Part shown: positions 15,727-24,875 of the stretch, one piece after another
How the letters are laid out: each line of letters starts with the position of its first letter
How positions within the stretch are numbered: the first letter of the stretch is position 1
Origin: Streptomyces luteolifulvus
Lineage (GTDB): Bacteria > Actinomycetota > Actinomycetes > Streptomycetales > Streptomycetaceae
Assembly (NCBI RefSeq): GCF_008806595.1
Contig: NZ_VZRB01000034.1
Location: 24,161-88,160, forward strand
Direction of reading: 5' to 3'
Length of the DNA: 64,000 nucleotides
Notes under the pieces: model-generated
What the model was told of the DNA's origin: nothing
The model's input: only the letters and a program-made list of their open reading frames with translations
The model's database searches: none
Translations under genes and position numbers: made by a program

Positions 15727-17588
15727 CCGACACCACCGCCCCCTCCTCCCCCGTCCTGAGCGATGAGCAGCGGCACGTGGTGGAGCAGGACGTCGACGCC
15801 CGCATGCTGGTGACCGCCGGCGCCGGCACGGGCAAGACGTTCTGCCTCGTGCGCCGTCTGGCCTTCCTGGTCGAGGAGGAAGACGTCAGCGCCGCGGACA
15901 TCCTCGTGCTCAGCTACTCCCGCGCAGCAGTGCGGGAGGTTCGCGAGCGCCTGTCCCGAGCCGGCAGCGCAGCACAGCACGTGGACGTGCGAACCTTCGA
16001 CTCCTACGCCACGCGAATTCTCTCCGAGGCGGACCCGGACGGCTCGTGGCAGACGGCCGGATACGACGGGCGCATCGCCGCGGCCACGCACCTGCTGCGC
16101 ACCGACGAGAACGCGGCGGGCTTCGTCGAAGACCTGCAACACCTGGTCGTCGACGAAGTTCAAGACCTCGTCGGTCACCGTGCCGAATTCGTCAAGGCGC
16201 TGCTGGAGCTCGCCGGCGGCGGTTTCACCCTGCTCGGCGATCCGGCACAGGGAATCTACGGCTTCCTGCTGGAGGACCCGGTCCAACGCCGTCAGGGCGC
16301 AGCCACGCTGTATGCGTGGGTGCGTGAGCGGTTCGCCGAGGATCTGACGGATACGACCCTGTCGCACAATCGACGTGTCCGCGACAGCAGGGCCGGCGTG
16401 GCGCATGCACAGGGTGTGGCCCTGTCCCGTGCGGACGCCGACTTCGCCGCCGTCCATCGAGACCTTCGCACCAGTCTGCTCGCCCCGGAGTGCCACCTGG
16501 GGGCCCTGGACGACGCATGGCCCGTCATCGCCGACCTCGCCACCGCGCCCACCGCCGTGCTGTGTCGAACAAACGGCCAAGCCCTGCGGCTGTCCGCCCA
16601 TCTGCACGAGCGGGGCGTCGCACACCGTCTGCAACGGTCGGGGCTGGACCGCGTCGTGCCTGCCTGGGTGGCCGGTTTGTTCACCGCCTTCGACACCACC
16701 AGGCCCTCCAAAGAGGCGGTCCTGGCCCACCTGGAGGCCGCGCTCAAGCAGGCGCCGATCGCCGCGCAGCAGGCATGGACATTGATCAAGCGGATGGACG
16801 GCAACCGCGGCAATCGACTCTCCGTGGACCTCGGCGAGGTGGCGGCCCGCCTTGCCCAGGGTCGTGTCCCGGACGAACTGGTTGCGCCGGCCCCGGCCTT
16901 GCTGGTGGTGTCCACGATCCACCGTGCCAAGGGCCTGGAATTCGACAACGTCATCGTCGTCGACCCCGGGCCCCCCTCCGGGGATCTTGCGGATGAGGCG
17001 GAGGAAACGCGGCTGCTGTATGTGGCGATGTCCCGCCCGCGTGACCTGCTGTTGCGGCTGGAGCTCCCCTCGGAGCTGACCAGGGGTGTGTACAAGAACC
17101 CGGAGATCGACCGGTGGGTCAAGCGTCATCCGGGTGCGCAACACCAGTTCAAGGGGCGCCGTTACGGCATGGAGATCCGCGGTGACGACGTGCACGCCGA
17201 GGATCCCGCGGGCACCGTCGGATTCACCGCCCCCGCTCGCGCGGTGCAGCACCATCTCGCCTCGACCAGGCTGACGGCCGCTCCCGTCACCCTGGTGCGC
17301 AGCGACGAGCAGGACGCCGGCGCACACCAGCGCTACGTGGTCCACCACGACGGCGTCGCCATCGGTGTCACATCCCAGTCGTTCGCCTGGTCGCTGCAGA
17401 AGGAGATCGGCCGGCAACATGCCAGGCCCGACCGTGTCGAGGACCTGCGCATCGACTGCGTCGAGACGGTCGTCGGAAGCCAAGCGGCATCAATCAACAA
17501 CGACATGGGGCCGTTCGGCGTGTGGCTTCGCCCTCGGCTTGTGGGAATGGGCAGGTTTGTGTGGCCCAAGAAGGGACAACCGGCATGA
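15723..17588 (+). CDS. UvrD/Rep-like SF1 helicase
   Basis: The 621-residue protein is a short SF1A helicase. It has AGAGTGKTFCLVRR (Walker A, near residue 31), VVDEVQDLVG (motif II, near 141), GDPAQGIYGF (motif III, near 172), STIHRAKGLEFDNV (motif V, near 396) and LLYVAMSRPRDLL (motif VI, near 431). The C-terminal 150 residues form an extra domain without nuclease motifs. The GTG start overlaps the stop of the GHKL-helicase gene (GTGA), and its own stop overlaps the DrmA-like start (ATGA). This arrangement makes its product stoichiometric with the neighbours. It probably unwinds or translocates along DNA in the defence complex. Confidence 0.85.
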   Translation: MTDTTAPSSPVLSDEQRHVVEQDVDARMLVTAGAGTGKTFCLVRRLAFLVEEEDVSAADILVLSYSRAAVREVRERLSRAGSAAQHVDVRTFDSYATRILSEADPDGSWQTAGYDGRIAAATHLLRTDENAAGFVEDLQHLVVDEVQDLVGHRAEFVKALLELAGGGFTLLGDPAQGIYGFLLEDPVQRRQGAATLYAWVRERFAEDLTDTTLSHNRRVRDSRAGVAHAQGVALSRADADFAAVHRDLRTSLLAPECHLGALDDAWPVIADLATAPTAVLCRTNGQALRLSAHLHERGVAHRLQRSGLDRVVPAWVAGLFTAFDTTRPSKEAVLAHLEAALKQAPIAAQQAWTLIKRMDGNRGNRLSVDLGEVAARLAQGRVPDELVAPAPALLVVSTIHRAKGLEFDNVIVVDPGPPSGDLADEAEETRLLYVAMSRPRDLLLRLELPSELTRGVYKNPEIDRWVKRHPGAQHQFKGRRYGMEIRGDDVHAEDPAGTVGFTAPARAVQHHLASTRLTAAPVTLVRSDEQDAGAHQRYVVHHDGVAIGVTSQSFAWSLQKEIGRQHARPDRVEDLRIDCVETVVGSQAASINNDMGPFGVWLRPRLVGMGRFVWPKKGQPA

Positions 17589-20500
17589 GGTTCGACCAGC
17601 ACTACTCCTTCCGCGGCCAACTGGTCGACCAGTTGCAGGTGGACCTGGTCGGGCCCGCCGATCCGTTGTCGACCGAGCAGATCCACGACCGGCCGATCAC
17701 CAAATACGCAGCCGGCATTCTGTTCCCGCAGGACGCGGTGGCCATCGAGGAGTCGTCCGCACTCGATGACGACATCGAGGGAGGGCGTCCCCTGCTGGAC
17801 GCCGTGCCGGACCCGGCCGTGGCCATGGCGAACGTCCGCTACCCCTCGTCCATGGGCATGACGTTCTCGGTGGACTCCGCGACCAGTTCGACGATCCACC
17901 TCACGGTGACGGCCGCGCGTTACGTGGCCGAATCCACCTCGGATGCGCCCGGCCGCCGTGCCACGGGTGGGTCGCGGGAGCTCTGGCGGCGCGTTCCCCT
18001 GTCCATCCCGCCGCAGGACATCGACGTCACCGAGCCGTCGCCGGAGGAACGGATTCGTCTGTCCGAGGGGCTGGAACTGTTCGTGCGGGTCCGCTCCCGG
18101 AATGCCCGCGGCGTCGTCTCGGTGACCGTCATCCTCATCAACACCCACGGCTCTCGCGGCGGGAAACGGGACGAGTCGTCCTTCTTCCAGCCCCGCCTCG
18201 CCGTCCGGGGGACGGCGGGCACGGCGCCTTTCGTCGAGCGGCAGGCTCCCGGCATCGCGGACGGTGACGAGGAGCTCGCCTCGTACCGACTCCTGTATCG
18301 CCACAAGCCCTCCTTCGCCACCGGTCACGGTTGCGCCGTCCAGTGGCAGGGTCGCCCGGGCCCGGACGGCGAGGTGAGAGCCCATCACATCGAGACGACC
18401 TTCACCCCGACGTACGAGTTGTGGCTGTCCGACTCCAACAAGGCCATCGATCCCACCGACCTCGGCATGCTCCACCTGGCCTCCGCCCCCGCCCACGAGG
18501 TGATCGACTCGCTGCGGGCGCTCGTCGACGGCTACCGCGGCTGGGTCGGCGACCGGCGCAAGGAGGCGACGCACCTGGCCACCAAGGAGTTGCGTGCCAC
18601 CGCCGACGAGCACCTGTCCTTGTGCGAGGAGGCCTGCGCCCGCATGGCCAGGGGCATCGACACGCTCGGCGATCCTTTGGTGATGGAGGCGTTCCAACTC
18701 GCCAATCGGGCCATGGCGATGCAGCGTGCCCGTACCGAGTGGCTCAGGAAACCGGCCGATGAACGCCCGGAAGAACCCGACGAACAGATCGGGATCTGGC
18801 GCCCCTTCCAGATCGCCTTCATCCTCCTCGGGCTGACCGGGATCGCGGACAAGTCCTCCCCGGAACGAGATCTCGCAGACGTTTTGTGGTTTCCCACCGG
18901 CGGCGGCAAGACCGAGGCGTATCTGGGACTGATCGCCTTCACGGTCTTCTTGCGGCGGCTGCGCAGCCGCAGCGACGACGGCGGCGGTGTCACCGTCCTG
19001 ATGCGCTATACGCTGCGCCTTTTGACGTCCCAGCAGTTCGAGCGGGCCGCATTGTTGATCTGCTGCATGGAGGAGCTGCGACTGCGGGATCGGGCCCGCC
19101 GCGGCAGCACGGAAATCTCCATCGGCATGTGGGTGGGCCAGGCATCCACTCCGAACGATTTGGAAGCCGCCCGGAAGTCTCTGCGCAAATGGGCGAGGAA
19201 GGACGAGGTCACCGAGAAGGACCCCGTGCAGCTGCGCAGCTGCCCGTGGTGCGGCTCGGCGTTGGACTATCGCAACTACAAGGTCGAAAAGGGGCGCTTG
19301 AACGTCGCGTGCGGCACCTCGGGCTGTGCGTTCGGCGCCGGCCTGCCGGTCCACGTGGTGGACGAGACGATCTACGCGGAGCGCCCCACACTGATCATTG
19401 CCACCGCGGACAAGTTCGCGAGCATCCCCTGGCGCCCGAATGTCGCCGAACTGTTCAACCTGGGCCACCGCGAACCCGCTCCCGAACTCGTCATCCAGGA
19501 CGAACTACACCTCATTTCGGGCCCCTTGGGGACGTTGGCGGGTTTGTACGAGAGCGCGGTGGATCTTGCCGCCGAACGACCGAAGATCGTCGCATCGACC
19601 GCGACGATCCGCCGGGCCGGCAGTCAGGGACAAGCCCTGTTCGACCGCACCGTCAAGCAATTCCCCCCGCCCGGGCTGGATGCGCGGGATTCGTACTTCG
19701 CCATCGAGGCCCCGCCCGCGGAAAAGGCCAGCAGAACGTATGTGGGACTGATGGCCCCGGCCACCAGCCAGACCAGCCTCCTGGTGCGCGCCTACGCCGC
19801 CCTGCTGCACCATGCGCAGTCGCTCGAGGGCACCAGCGACGTGCGTGACGCCTACTGGACCCTGCTCGGCTACTTCAACAGCCTGCGCCTGCTCGCCGGT
19901 GCCAAGCTGCAGGTGCACGACGACGTGGAGGACCGTCTCCATCTGCTCGCCAAAACCCTCGGCGGCGAACAGCGCAGGATCTCCTGGGACATCGAGCTGA
20001 CCAGCCGTGAGCCGTCCAGCGCCATTCCCCGTCACCTCCAGGACATGGCCAAGTCGCTGCCCGAGGCGATCGACGTCATCCTCGCCACCAATATGGTCTC
20101 CGTGGGCGTCGACGTCGACCGGCTCGGGCTCATGGTCGTCATGGGGCAGCCCCAGTCGACGTCGGAGTACATCCAGGCCACCAGCCGCGTGGGCCGCAAA
20201 TGGCCCGGCCTGGTGGTCACCCTCTTCAACGCGGCCCGTTCGCGCGACCGCTCCCACTACGAGAACTTCACCACCTACCACTCTGCGCTGTACCGGCAGG
20301 TGGAGGCCACCAGCGTCACCCCGTTCTCGGTGCGGGCGCGGGATCGCGGCCTGCACGCAGTGGTCGTCGGGCTGGCCCGCCTCCTGGTGCCCACGGCCCG
20401 CGCCAACGACGCCGCGGCCCACATCGAATCCTTCAAACCGGAACTGTTGGAACAGTGCCACAAGGTACTGGAGAGAGTGAGGTCCGTGGCGGGCGAGAAC

Positions 20501-20734
20501 GAGTACCGAGCGGCTTGCCGGCAGGTGGACGAGATCATCGCGGGCTGGGTCGCCCGAGCCGAGACGGAGCCGGATCTGGTCTATTCCGATGTCCGCAATC
20601 CCGGGCGGGCGCTGCTCATCGACGCCGGACGCCACGACGAGAGCGACGACGAGATCGCGGATACGCTGCCCACGCTGTGGAGCCTGCGGGACGTCGACGT
20701 GGAGACCAAGTTCTACCTGGGCAGGGGCATCTGA
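17585..20734 (+). CDS. drmA: DrmA-like helicase of a DISARM-type system
   Basis: The 1049-residue protein has the split SF2 layout of DrmA. The N-terminal 430 residues are a family-specific region. Then come FPTGGGKTEAYLG (Walker A, near 435), an inserted zinc-binding segment CPWC with a second CGTSGC pair (about 552-584), the DEAH-like IQDELHLISG (near 637), STATIRR, and VSVGVDVDRLGLMVVMGQPQ (near 838) with ATSRVGRKWPG (near 865). DrmA is the helicase core of DISARM, where it works with DrmB on incoming DNA. The ATG overlaps the UvrD stop, and the gene is followed directly by DrmB. Compared with typical DrmA it appears complete. Confidence 0.82.
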   Translation: MRFDQHYSFRGQLVDQLQVDLVGPADPLSTEQIHDRPITKYAAGILFPQDAVAIEESSALDDDIEGGRPLLDAVPDPAVAMANVRYPSSMGMTFSVDSATSSTIHLTVTAARYVAESTSDAPGRRATGGSRELWRRVPLSIPPQDIDVTEPSPEERIRLSEGLELFVRVRSRNARGVVSVTVILINTHGSRGGKRDESSFFQPRLAVRGTAGTAPFVERQAPGIADGDEELASYRLLYRHKPSFATGHGCAVQWQGRPGPDGEVRAHHIETTFTPTYELWLSDSNKAIDPTDLGMLHLASAPAHEVIDSLRALVDGYRGWVGDRRKEATHLATKELRATADEHLSLCEEACARMARGIDTLGDPLVMEAFQLANRAMAMQRARTEWLRKPADERPEEPDEQIGIWRPFQIAFILLGLTGIADKSSPERDLADVLWFPTGGGKTEAYLGLIAFTVFLRRLRSRSDDGGGVTVLMRYTLRLLTSQQFERAALLICCMEELRLRDRARRGSTEISIGMWVGQASTPNDLEAARKSLRKWARKDEVTEKDPVQLRSCPWCGSALDYRNYKVEKGRLNVACGTSGCAFGAGLPVHVVDETIYAERPTLIIATADKFASIPWRPNVAELFNLGHREPAPELVIQDELHLISGPLGTLAGLYESAVDLAAERPKIVASTATIRRAGSQGQALFDRTVKQFPPPGLDARDSYFAIEAPPAEKASRTYVGLMAPATSQTSLLVRAYAALLHHAQSLEGTSDVRDAYWTLLGYFNSLRLLAGAKLQVHDDVEDRLHLLAKTLGGEQRRISWDIELTSREPSSAIPRHLQDMAKSLPEAIDVILATNMVSVGVDVDRLGLMVVMGQPQSTSEYIQATSRVGRKWPGLVVTLFNAARSRDRSHYENFTTYHSALYRQVEATSVTPFSVRARDRGLHAVVVGLARLLVPTARANDAAAHIESFKPELLEQCHKVLERVRSVAGENEYRAACRQVDEIIAGWVARAETEPDLVYSDVRNPGRALLIDAGRHDESDDEIADTLPTLWSLRDVDVETKFYLGRGI

Positions 20735-22476
20735 TGACCGGCAAGGCCTTGGGCGGCGTCCGTCGCGCCCAAATGATCACCACGTACGGAGTCGGCTCCC
20801 TGGTCGCCGTCGGCAGCCAGTCCTTCATGGTCGCGGGCATCGACCACTGGCCGGACCCGGTCGAGGGCGAGGACGCGTTCATCCACGAACCACGTCTCGA
20901 GCGCGACCTGCACGTCAGCGGTTTCCGACTGCCCCCGGCCTCGGAGAGCAAGCTCCGCGGCGACGTCCCCGTCGTGCGCTTCCCCGTGTGGCATTCCTGC
21001 CCGGAGTCCGGCGTGCTCACCGAATTCTGGCGCTGGGGCACCCCAACGGGCGCCCCCGTGTGCAAGGAACACGACGACCGCGAACTGGTCCCGTCGCGCT
21101 TCGTCATGGTCTGCGACAAGGGACACATCGACGAATTCCCCTACTACCGCTGGGTGCACGCCGGATCCCCGCCGGCCGGACGGTGCGGGCAACTGAGGAT
21201 CGAGGCCTCGGGACGCAGCGCCGCCCTGCGCGACATCGAGGTCTCCTGCACCTGCGGCAAGAGGGTGACCATGGAGGGCGCCCTGGGCGGCTTGGCACTC
21301 AAGGACGTCACCGACTGCACCGGTCGCATGCCCTGGCTGGGCAAGGACGTGCGCGAGGAACACTGCGAGGCGCCGCCGCGTGCCATGCAGCGTGGTGCGT
21401 CCGGCGTCTGGTTTTCCGACGTGGCGTCGGCGATCGACATCCCGCCGTGGTCGCAGGGCGTGCAAAAACTGATCGCCCGTCACTGGAAGGCCCTGGGCAG
21501 GACGCGCAATCCCAAGGATCTGATCGAGGACATGGGGCTGGCCGCCGGCAGCGGGTACAGCGTCGACGATCTGGTGCGGGCGGTCGAGAAGCGACGACAA
21601 ACCGAGGCGGGTCTGGAGGAGGATTCCGCGCTCGATCGCAAGGTCGAGGAGTACGAAGCCCTCACCAGAAAAACCCCCGAACAGGGGCGCGCCCAGACCT
21701 TCGTCTGCGTGCCGGGCCCGGACGGCTCCCTCGCCCCCGAACTGGCCGTGGCGCAGGTCATGCGCGTGGAGCGCCTGCGCGAGGTGCGCGTCCTGCAGTC
21801 CTTCTCCCGCCTGGCCGCACTCGGGCCGGCCGACCGGGCCAAGCGCGGTGCCGCGCTGTACAACGCCGACAGCCGTCCGCACTGGCTGCCGGCCATCGAG
21901 GTCATCGGCGAGGGCGTCTTCCTCACCCTCGACCAACAGCGCCTGGTCGAGTGGGAGCAGCGGACGGCGGTGCAGGAGCAAGCCGGTCTCATCGACGCCG
22001 CCTACCGCACCCTCTTCGCCTCCAAGGGAGGGGAAGCCGATCGCGCCATCACCCCTCGGTTGCTTCTGCTCCACACGCTCGCGCACGCCATCATCAACGA
22101 GTGGAGCCTGGACTGCGGCTACCCGGCGGCGGCGCTGCGCGAGCGACTGTATGCGTCCGACACGATGGCGGGCATGCTGATCTACACCGCGACCAGCGAC
22201 TCCGCCGGGAGCCTCGGCGGCATCGTCGCCCAGACGGAGCCCGATCGGCTGTTCTCCTCGATCCGACGCGCCCTGGAACACGCCGCATGGTGCTCGGCCG
22301 ACCCGCTGTGCATCGAGGCGACCGCCAGCGGCGTGGACAGCCTGAACCTGGCCGCCTGCCACGCGTGTGCACTGCTGCCCGAAACCAGCTGCGAGGAGTA
22401 CAACACGCTGCTCGATCGGGGCCTTCTCATCGGCACACCGGAAGCACCCGACCTCGGCTTTTTCACGATCGTCTGA
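20734..22476 (+). CDS. drmB: DrmB-like DUF1998 protein
   Basis: The 580-residue protein starts with RRAQMITTYGVGSLVAVG and a following FMVAGIDHW, the hallmark N-terminus of DrmB. The C-terminal part has HTLAHAIINEWSLDCGY (near 447), GMLIYTATSDSAGSLGG, and a cysteine-rich end with CSADPLC (near 520) and ACHACALLPETSC (near 541), as in DUF1998. In DISARM, DrmB partners DrmA and is needed for DNA binding. Start and preceding stop overlap (TGATG). A strong hairpin lies after the stop, suggesting the coupled operon 11038-22476 ends here. No DrmC-type phospholipase-D gene follows. Confidence 0.85.
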   Translation: MTGKALGGVRRAQMITTYGVGSLVAVGSQSFMVAGIDHWPDPVEGEDAFIHEPRLERDLHVSGFRLPPASESKLRGDVPVVRFPVWHSCPESGVLTEFWRWGTPTGAPVCKEHDDRELVPSRFVMVCDKGHIDEFPYYRWVHAGSPPAGRCGQLRIEASGRSAALRDIEVSCTCGKRVTMEGALGGLALKDVTDCTGRMPWLGKDVREEHCEAPPRAMQRGASGVWFSDVASAIDIPPWSQGVQKLIARHWKALGRTRNPKDLIEDMGLAAGSGYSVDDLVRAVEKRRQTEAGLEEDSALDRKVEEYEALTRKTPEQGRAQTFVCVPGPDGSLAPELAVAQVMRVERLREVRVLQSFSRLAALGPADRAKRGAALYNADSRPHWLPAIEVIGEGVFLTLDQQRLVEWEQRTAVQEQAGLIDAAYRTLFASKGGEADRAITPRLLLLHTLAHAIINEWSLDCGYPAAALRERLYASDTMAGMLIYTATSDSAGSLGGIVAQTEPDRLFSSIRRALEHAAWCSADPLCIEATASGVDSLNLAACHACALLPETSCEEYNTLLDRGLLIGTPEAPDLGFFTIV

Positions 22477-22483
22477 CGCTCGC

Positions 22484-22531
22484 CCGGGTCCGGCCCGCGC
22501 CCCCGCACTCCGGTGGCGGGGGCGGACCCGG
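22484..22531 (+). terminator. Long hairpin after drmB
   Basis: CCGGGTCCG (22484-22492) pairs with CGGACCCGG (22523-22531) and, inside it, CGCCCCCGC (22498-22506) pairs with GCGGGGGCG (22516-22524). It directly follows the drmB stop and faces the convergent small AbrB-like gene. Confidence 0.65.
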
Positions 22532-22591
22532 CAATCCCCTCGGCGCCGGCCCGGGCGCTTTCGACGAGGTCGGGACGTCGCCGCCTTCCCG

Positions 22592-22780
22592 CTAGAGTGT
22601 CCCTTTTTCCAACAGATCGCGCAGTGCGTCCTCCTTGCGACGGAGCACCAGGCGCCCGTCCCCGTCGCTGAAGACGATCAGGGCGCTACCGGGCGAGAGG
22701 CCCGCCTCGGCCAACAGTCCCAGGGGCAGCTCCACGCGGCCGGACTCATCGATCCTCAACTCCGCCGGTTCCCGAATCAT
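22592..22780 (-). CDS. Small AbrB/SpoVT-type DNA-binding protein
   Basis: This 62-residue protein reads as an AbrB-like swapped-hairpin domain: an N-terminal LRIDESGRVELPLGLLAEAG strand pair with the SGR-(V)-LP core, then LSPGSALIVFSDGDGRLVLR. This matches antitoxins and transition regulators of the AbrB/MazE superfamily. A leucine/charge-rich tail (DALRDLLEKG) follows. The start is ATG 22780. It is the only minus-strand gene between drmB and vsr and is divergent from vsr with a 32-bp gap. It could repress the methylase/Vsr unit. No toxin-like partner is visible beside it. Confidence 0.7.
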   Translation of the reverse strand: MIREPAELRIDESGRVELPLGLLAEAGLSPGSALIVFSDGDGRLVLRRKEDALRDLLEKGTL

Positions 22781-22812
22781 CCGGGCAGTCTAGTTTCCCG
22801 TGTGACCCGGTG

Positions 22813-23292
22813 ATGCGAGACGATGGCCAGGTGGAACGACTGGAGACATCGGCGGTGGTGCGGGCCCGGATGAGTCGCCAGCGCAGCCGGGACACGGGCG
22901 TCGAGGTGGCGCTGCGCCGGCTGCTGCACGCCCAGGGCTTGCGCTTTCGCATCCACCGACGCCCCCTGCCCGGCATCCGCCGCGAGGCCGATGTCGTGTT
23001 CGGCCCGGCCCGTGTGGCCGTGTTCGTGGACGGCTGCTTCTGGCACGGCTGCCCCGAACACGCAACGTGGCCGAAGAACAACTCGGAGTTTTGGCGCTCC
23101 AAGATCGAGGGGAACCGGACCAGGGACCGGGACACCGACGCACGCCTGGCCCAAGCCGGATGGCTGGCGGTTCGCGTGTGGGAACACGAGGACCCCGCCA
23201 CCGCGGCGGCCGCGATCCGCGAAACGGTACGGCAGCGACGGGCGGGCCGACAAAGGCCTGGTGGGCCCTCATCCACCTCGCACAACGTCTAA
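22813..23292 (+). CDS. vsr: Very short patch repair endonuclease (Vsr)
   Basis: The 159-residue protein matches Vsr: MSRQRSRDTGVEVALRRLL at the N-terminus, then READVVF with the metal-binding Asp60, VAVFVDGCFWHGCPEH (70-83) and the NSEFWRSKIEGNRTRD helix. The tail AGWLAVRVWEHED closes the fold. In E. coli, Vsr nicks next to T:G mismatches created by deamination of 5-methylcytosine in a Dcm site. It lies 10 bp before the C5 methyltransferase gene, so the two form a unit in which Vsr protects the host from methylation-linked mutation, or serves as a nickase in defence. ATG 22813 or GTG 22831 are both possible starts. Confidence 0.86.
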   Translation: MRDDGQVERLETSAVVRARMSRQRSRDTGVEVALRRLLHAQGLRFRIHRRPLPGIRREADVVFGPARVAVFVDGCFWHGCPEHATWPKNNSEFWRSKIEGNRTRDRDTDARLAQAGWLAVRVWEHEDPATAAAAIRETVRQRRAGRQRPGGPSSTSHNV

Positions 23293-23302
23293 TCTTTACC
23301 CC

Positions 23303-24451
23303 ATGGCCCGACCCATCACCTTGATCGACTTGTTTGCCGGCTGCGGCGGCATGACCGCAGGCTTCGTTGCAGCCAAGGGGTACAAACCCATCATGGCGGT
23401 GGAGTTGGAGCGGGCCGCCGCGGCGACGTACGCGGCGAACTTCGGCGAATCCCACATGCACTGGGGCGACATCGCCCAGGTACCCGACGAAGACATCCCC
23501 CAAGCCGACATGATCATCGGCGGGCCTCCCTGTCAGGGCTTCTCCAACCTCGGCACGCGGGACGTGAACGACCCCCGCAACAAGCTCTGGAAGGAATACA
23601 TCCGCTTCGTCCGGCACGCCCGGCCCAAGGTGTTCGTGATCGAGAACGTCGATCGCTTCCGCAAGTCCTCCGAATTCGAGCTCCTCCAGGCAGAGGTACG
23701 GCCCGGCGGACTCCTGGCGGACTACGAGTTGACCCACGCGCTGCTCCTGGCCGCCGACTACGGGGCACCCCAGCGCCGCAAGCGGACCATCGTCATCGGA
23801 TCCCGCATCGGCAAAATCCCGATGCCGGAGGCCACCCACGAGCCGACGCAACTGCTGGGCAAGAAGTCGTGGCGAACAGTACGCGACGCCATCGCCGAAC
23901 TACCCGAAAGACCAGGCGAGACCGAACTCCCCCAGCGCACCTCGACCGTGTTCGGCCAGGCCGTCCCCGGCCCGTTCAAGAGCACGGAACTGCACATCAG
24001 ACGCAACCCCACCGAGCGGTCCCTCGAGCGATACGACCACATCCCGCCCGGCGGCGGCCGCTTCGACCTCCCCGATCACCTGCTCTCCCGCTGCTGGCGG
24101 GAGAAGAAGACCGGAACCACCGACGTGATGGGCAGGATGCGCTGGGACCAGCCCTCCCTCACCATCCGCACCGAGTTCTACAAGCCGGAAAAGGGCCAGT
24201 ACCTTCACCCCCAGTGGGACCCCGAAGACCCCTCCAAGCGCGTCAACCGGCCCATCACCCACCGCGAAGCGGCCCGCCTGCAGACCTTCCCCGACGAATT
24301 CGTCTGGCACGGCACCAAGGTCGAAATCGCCCGCCAGATCGGCAACGCCGTACCACCCGTCCTCGCCCAGGCCATCGCCGAACACCTCAAGCCCTACCTC
24401 CACCGCACCGTCCCCGCACCCCGACAGCAACAGACGGCAGTCGAAGCCTGA
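23303..24451 (+). CDS. C5 cytosine-specific DNA methyltransferase
   Basis: The 382-residue enzyme shows all key motifs of a C5 methylase: DLFAGCGGMTAGF (motif I, from residue 9), GGPPCQGFS (motif IV with the catalytic Cys near 77), ENV (motif VI, near 114), QRRKR (motif VIII, near 155) and RQIGNAVPP (motif X, near 343). It lies 10 bp after vsr. In DISARM class 2 systems a 5mC methylase (DrmMII) marks self DNA, and this gene may fill that role for the drmA/drmB operon 830 bp upstream. The variable target-recognition region (about 200-300) is short, which fits a short recognition site. I leave the gene unnamed because orthology to DrmMII cannot be proved here. Confidence 0.88.
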   Translation: MARPITLIDLFAGCGGMTAGFVAAKGYKPIMAVELERAAAATYAANFGESHMHWGDIAQVPDEDIPQADMIIGGPPCQGFSNLGTRDVNDPRNKLWKEYIRFVRHARPKVFVIENVDRFRKSSEFELLQAEVRPGGLLADYELTHALLLAADYGAPQRRKRTIVIGSRIGKIPMPEATHEPTQLLGKKSWRTVRDAIAELPERPGETELPQRTSTVFGQAVPGPFKSTELHIRRNPTERSLERYDHIPPGGGRFDLPDHLLSRCWREKKTGTTDVMGRMRWDQPSLTIRTEFYKPEKGQYLHPQWDPEDPSKRVNRPITHREAARLQTFPDEFVWHGTKVEIARQIGNAVPPVLAQAIAEHLKPYLHRTVPAPRQQQTAVEA

Positions 24452-24875
24452 CCCCGCCGCCCGCCAACAACCACCGTCCACCCTGCGGTGGGGCGCGCCG
24501 CCATCACAATGGCGAACAGCGGCACGCCGAACCGCAACCCTCCTCGAGGCAGTGATCGGTCCGATCCTCGATCCCCACATGTCGGAAGCGGCGGTGGCGG
24601 GTCGGCCAACGCACGCGGCGCACCGGGGTATTGGCCGCCTGGTGAGCACCACCGCGCGCCGCCTGTTCTCTTCGCCGCACCCGGGCCGGCCGCCCGACGT
24701 CGATGGTTTGCCGACCAAGACGAACTCACGCCTCGCGCGTGCCCGAGCCCACGCCGCATCACCGGTAGTCGGGGGCTCGGAGACGGACCGCGACCGTGTG
24801 TCGTGCGGCCAGTGCGCTGCTCGCGCTCGACTGCCGCCGGGTGCGGCGGGGAGGGCGCAACGCGCCCGCTGGCTT

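Noticed and set aside
15579..19468. Long minus-strand open frames opposite the UvrD-like and DrmA-like genes.
   Set aside because: They mirror well-supported genes and show the composition typical of antisense frames.
24452..24875. Possible gene in the 424-bp gap between the methylase and the Mrr-type gene.
   Set aside because: All frames are low-complexity with no start signal. The two genes are convergent, so no promoter is expected.
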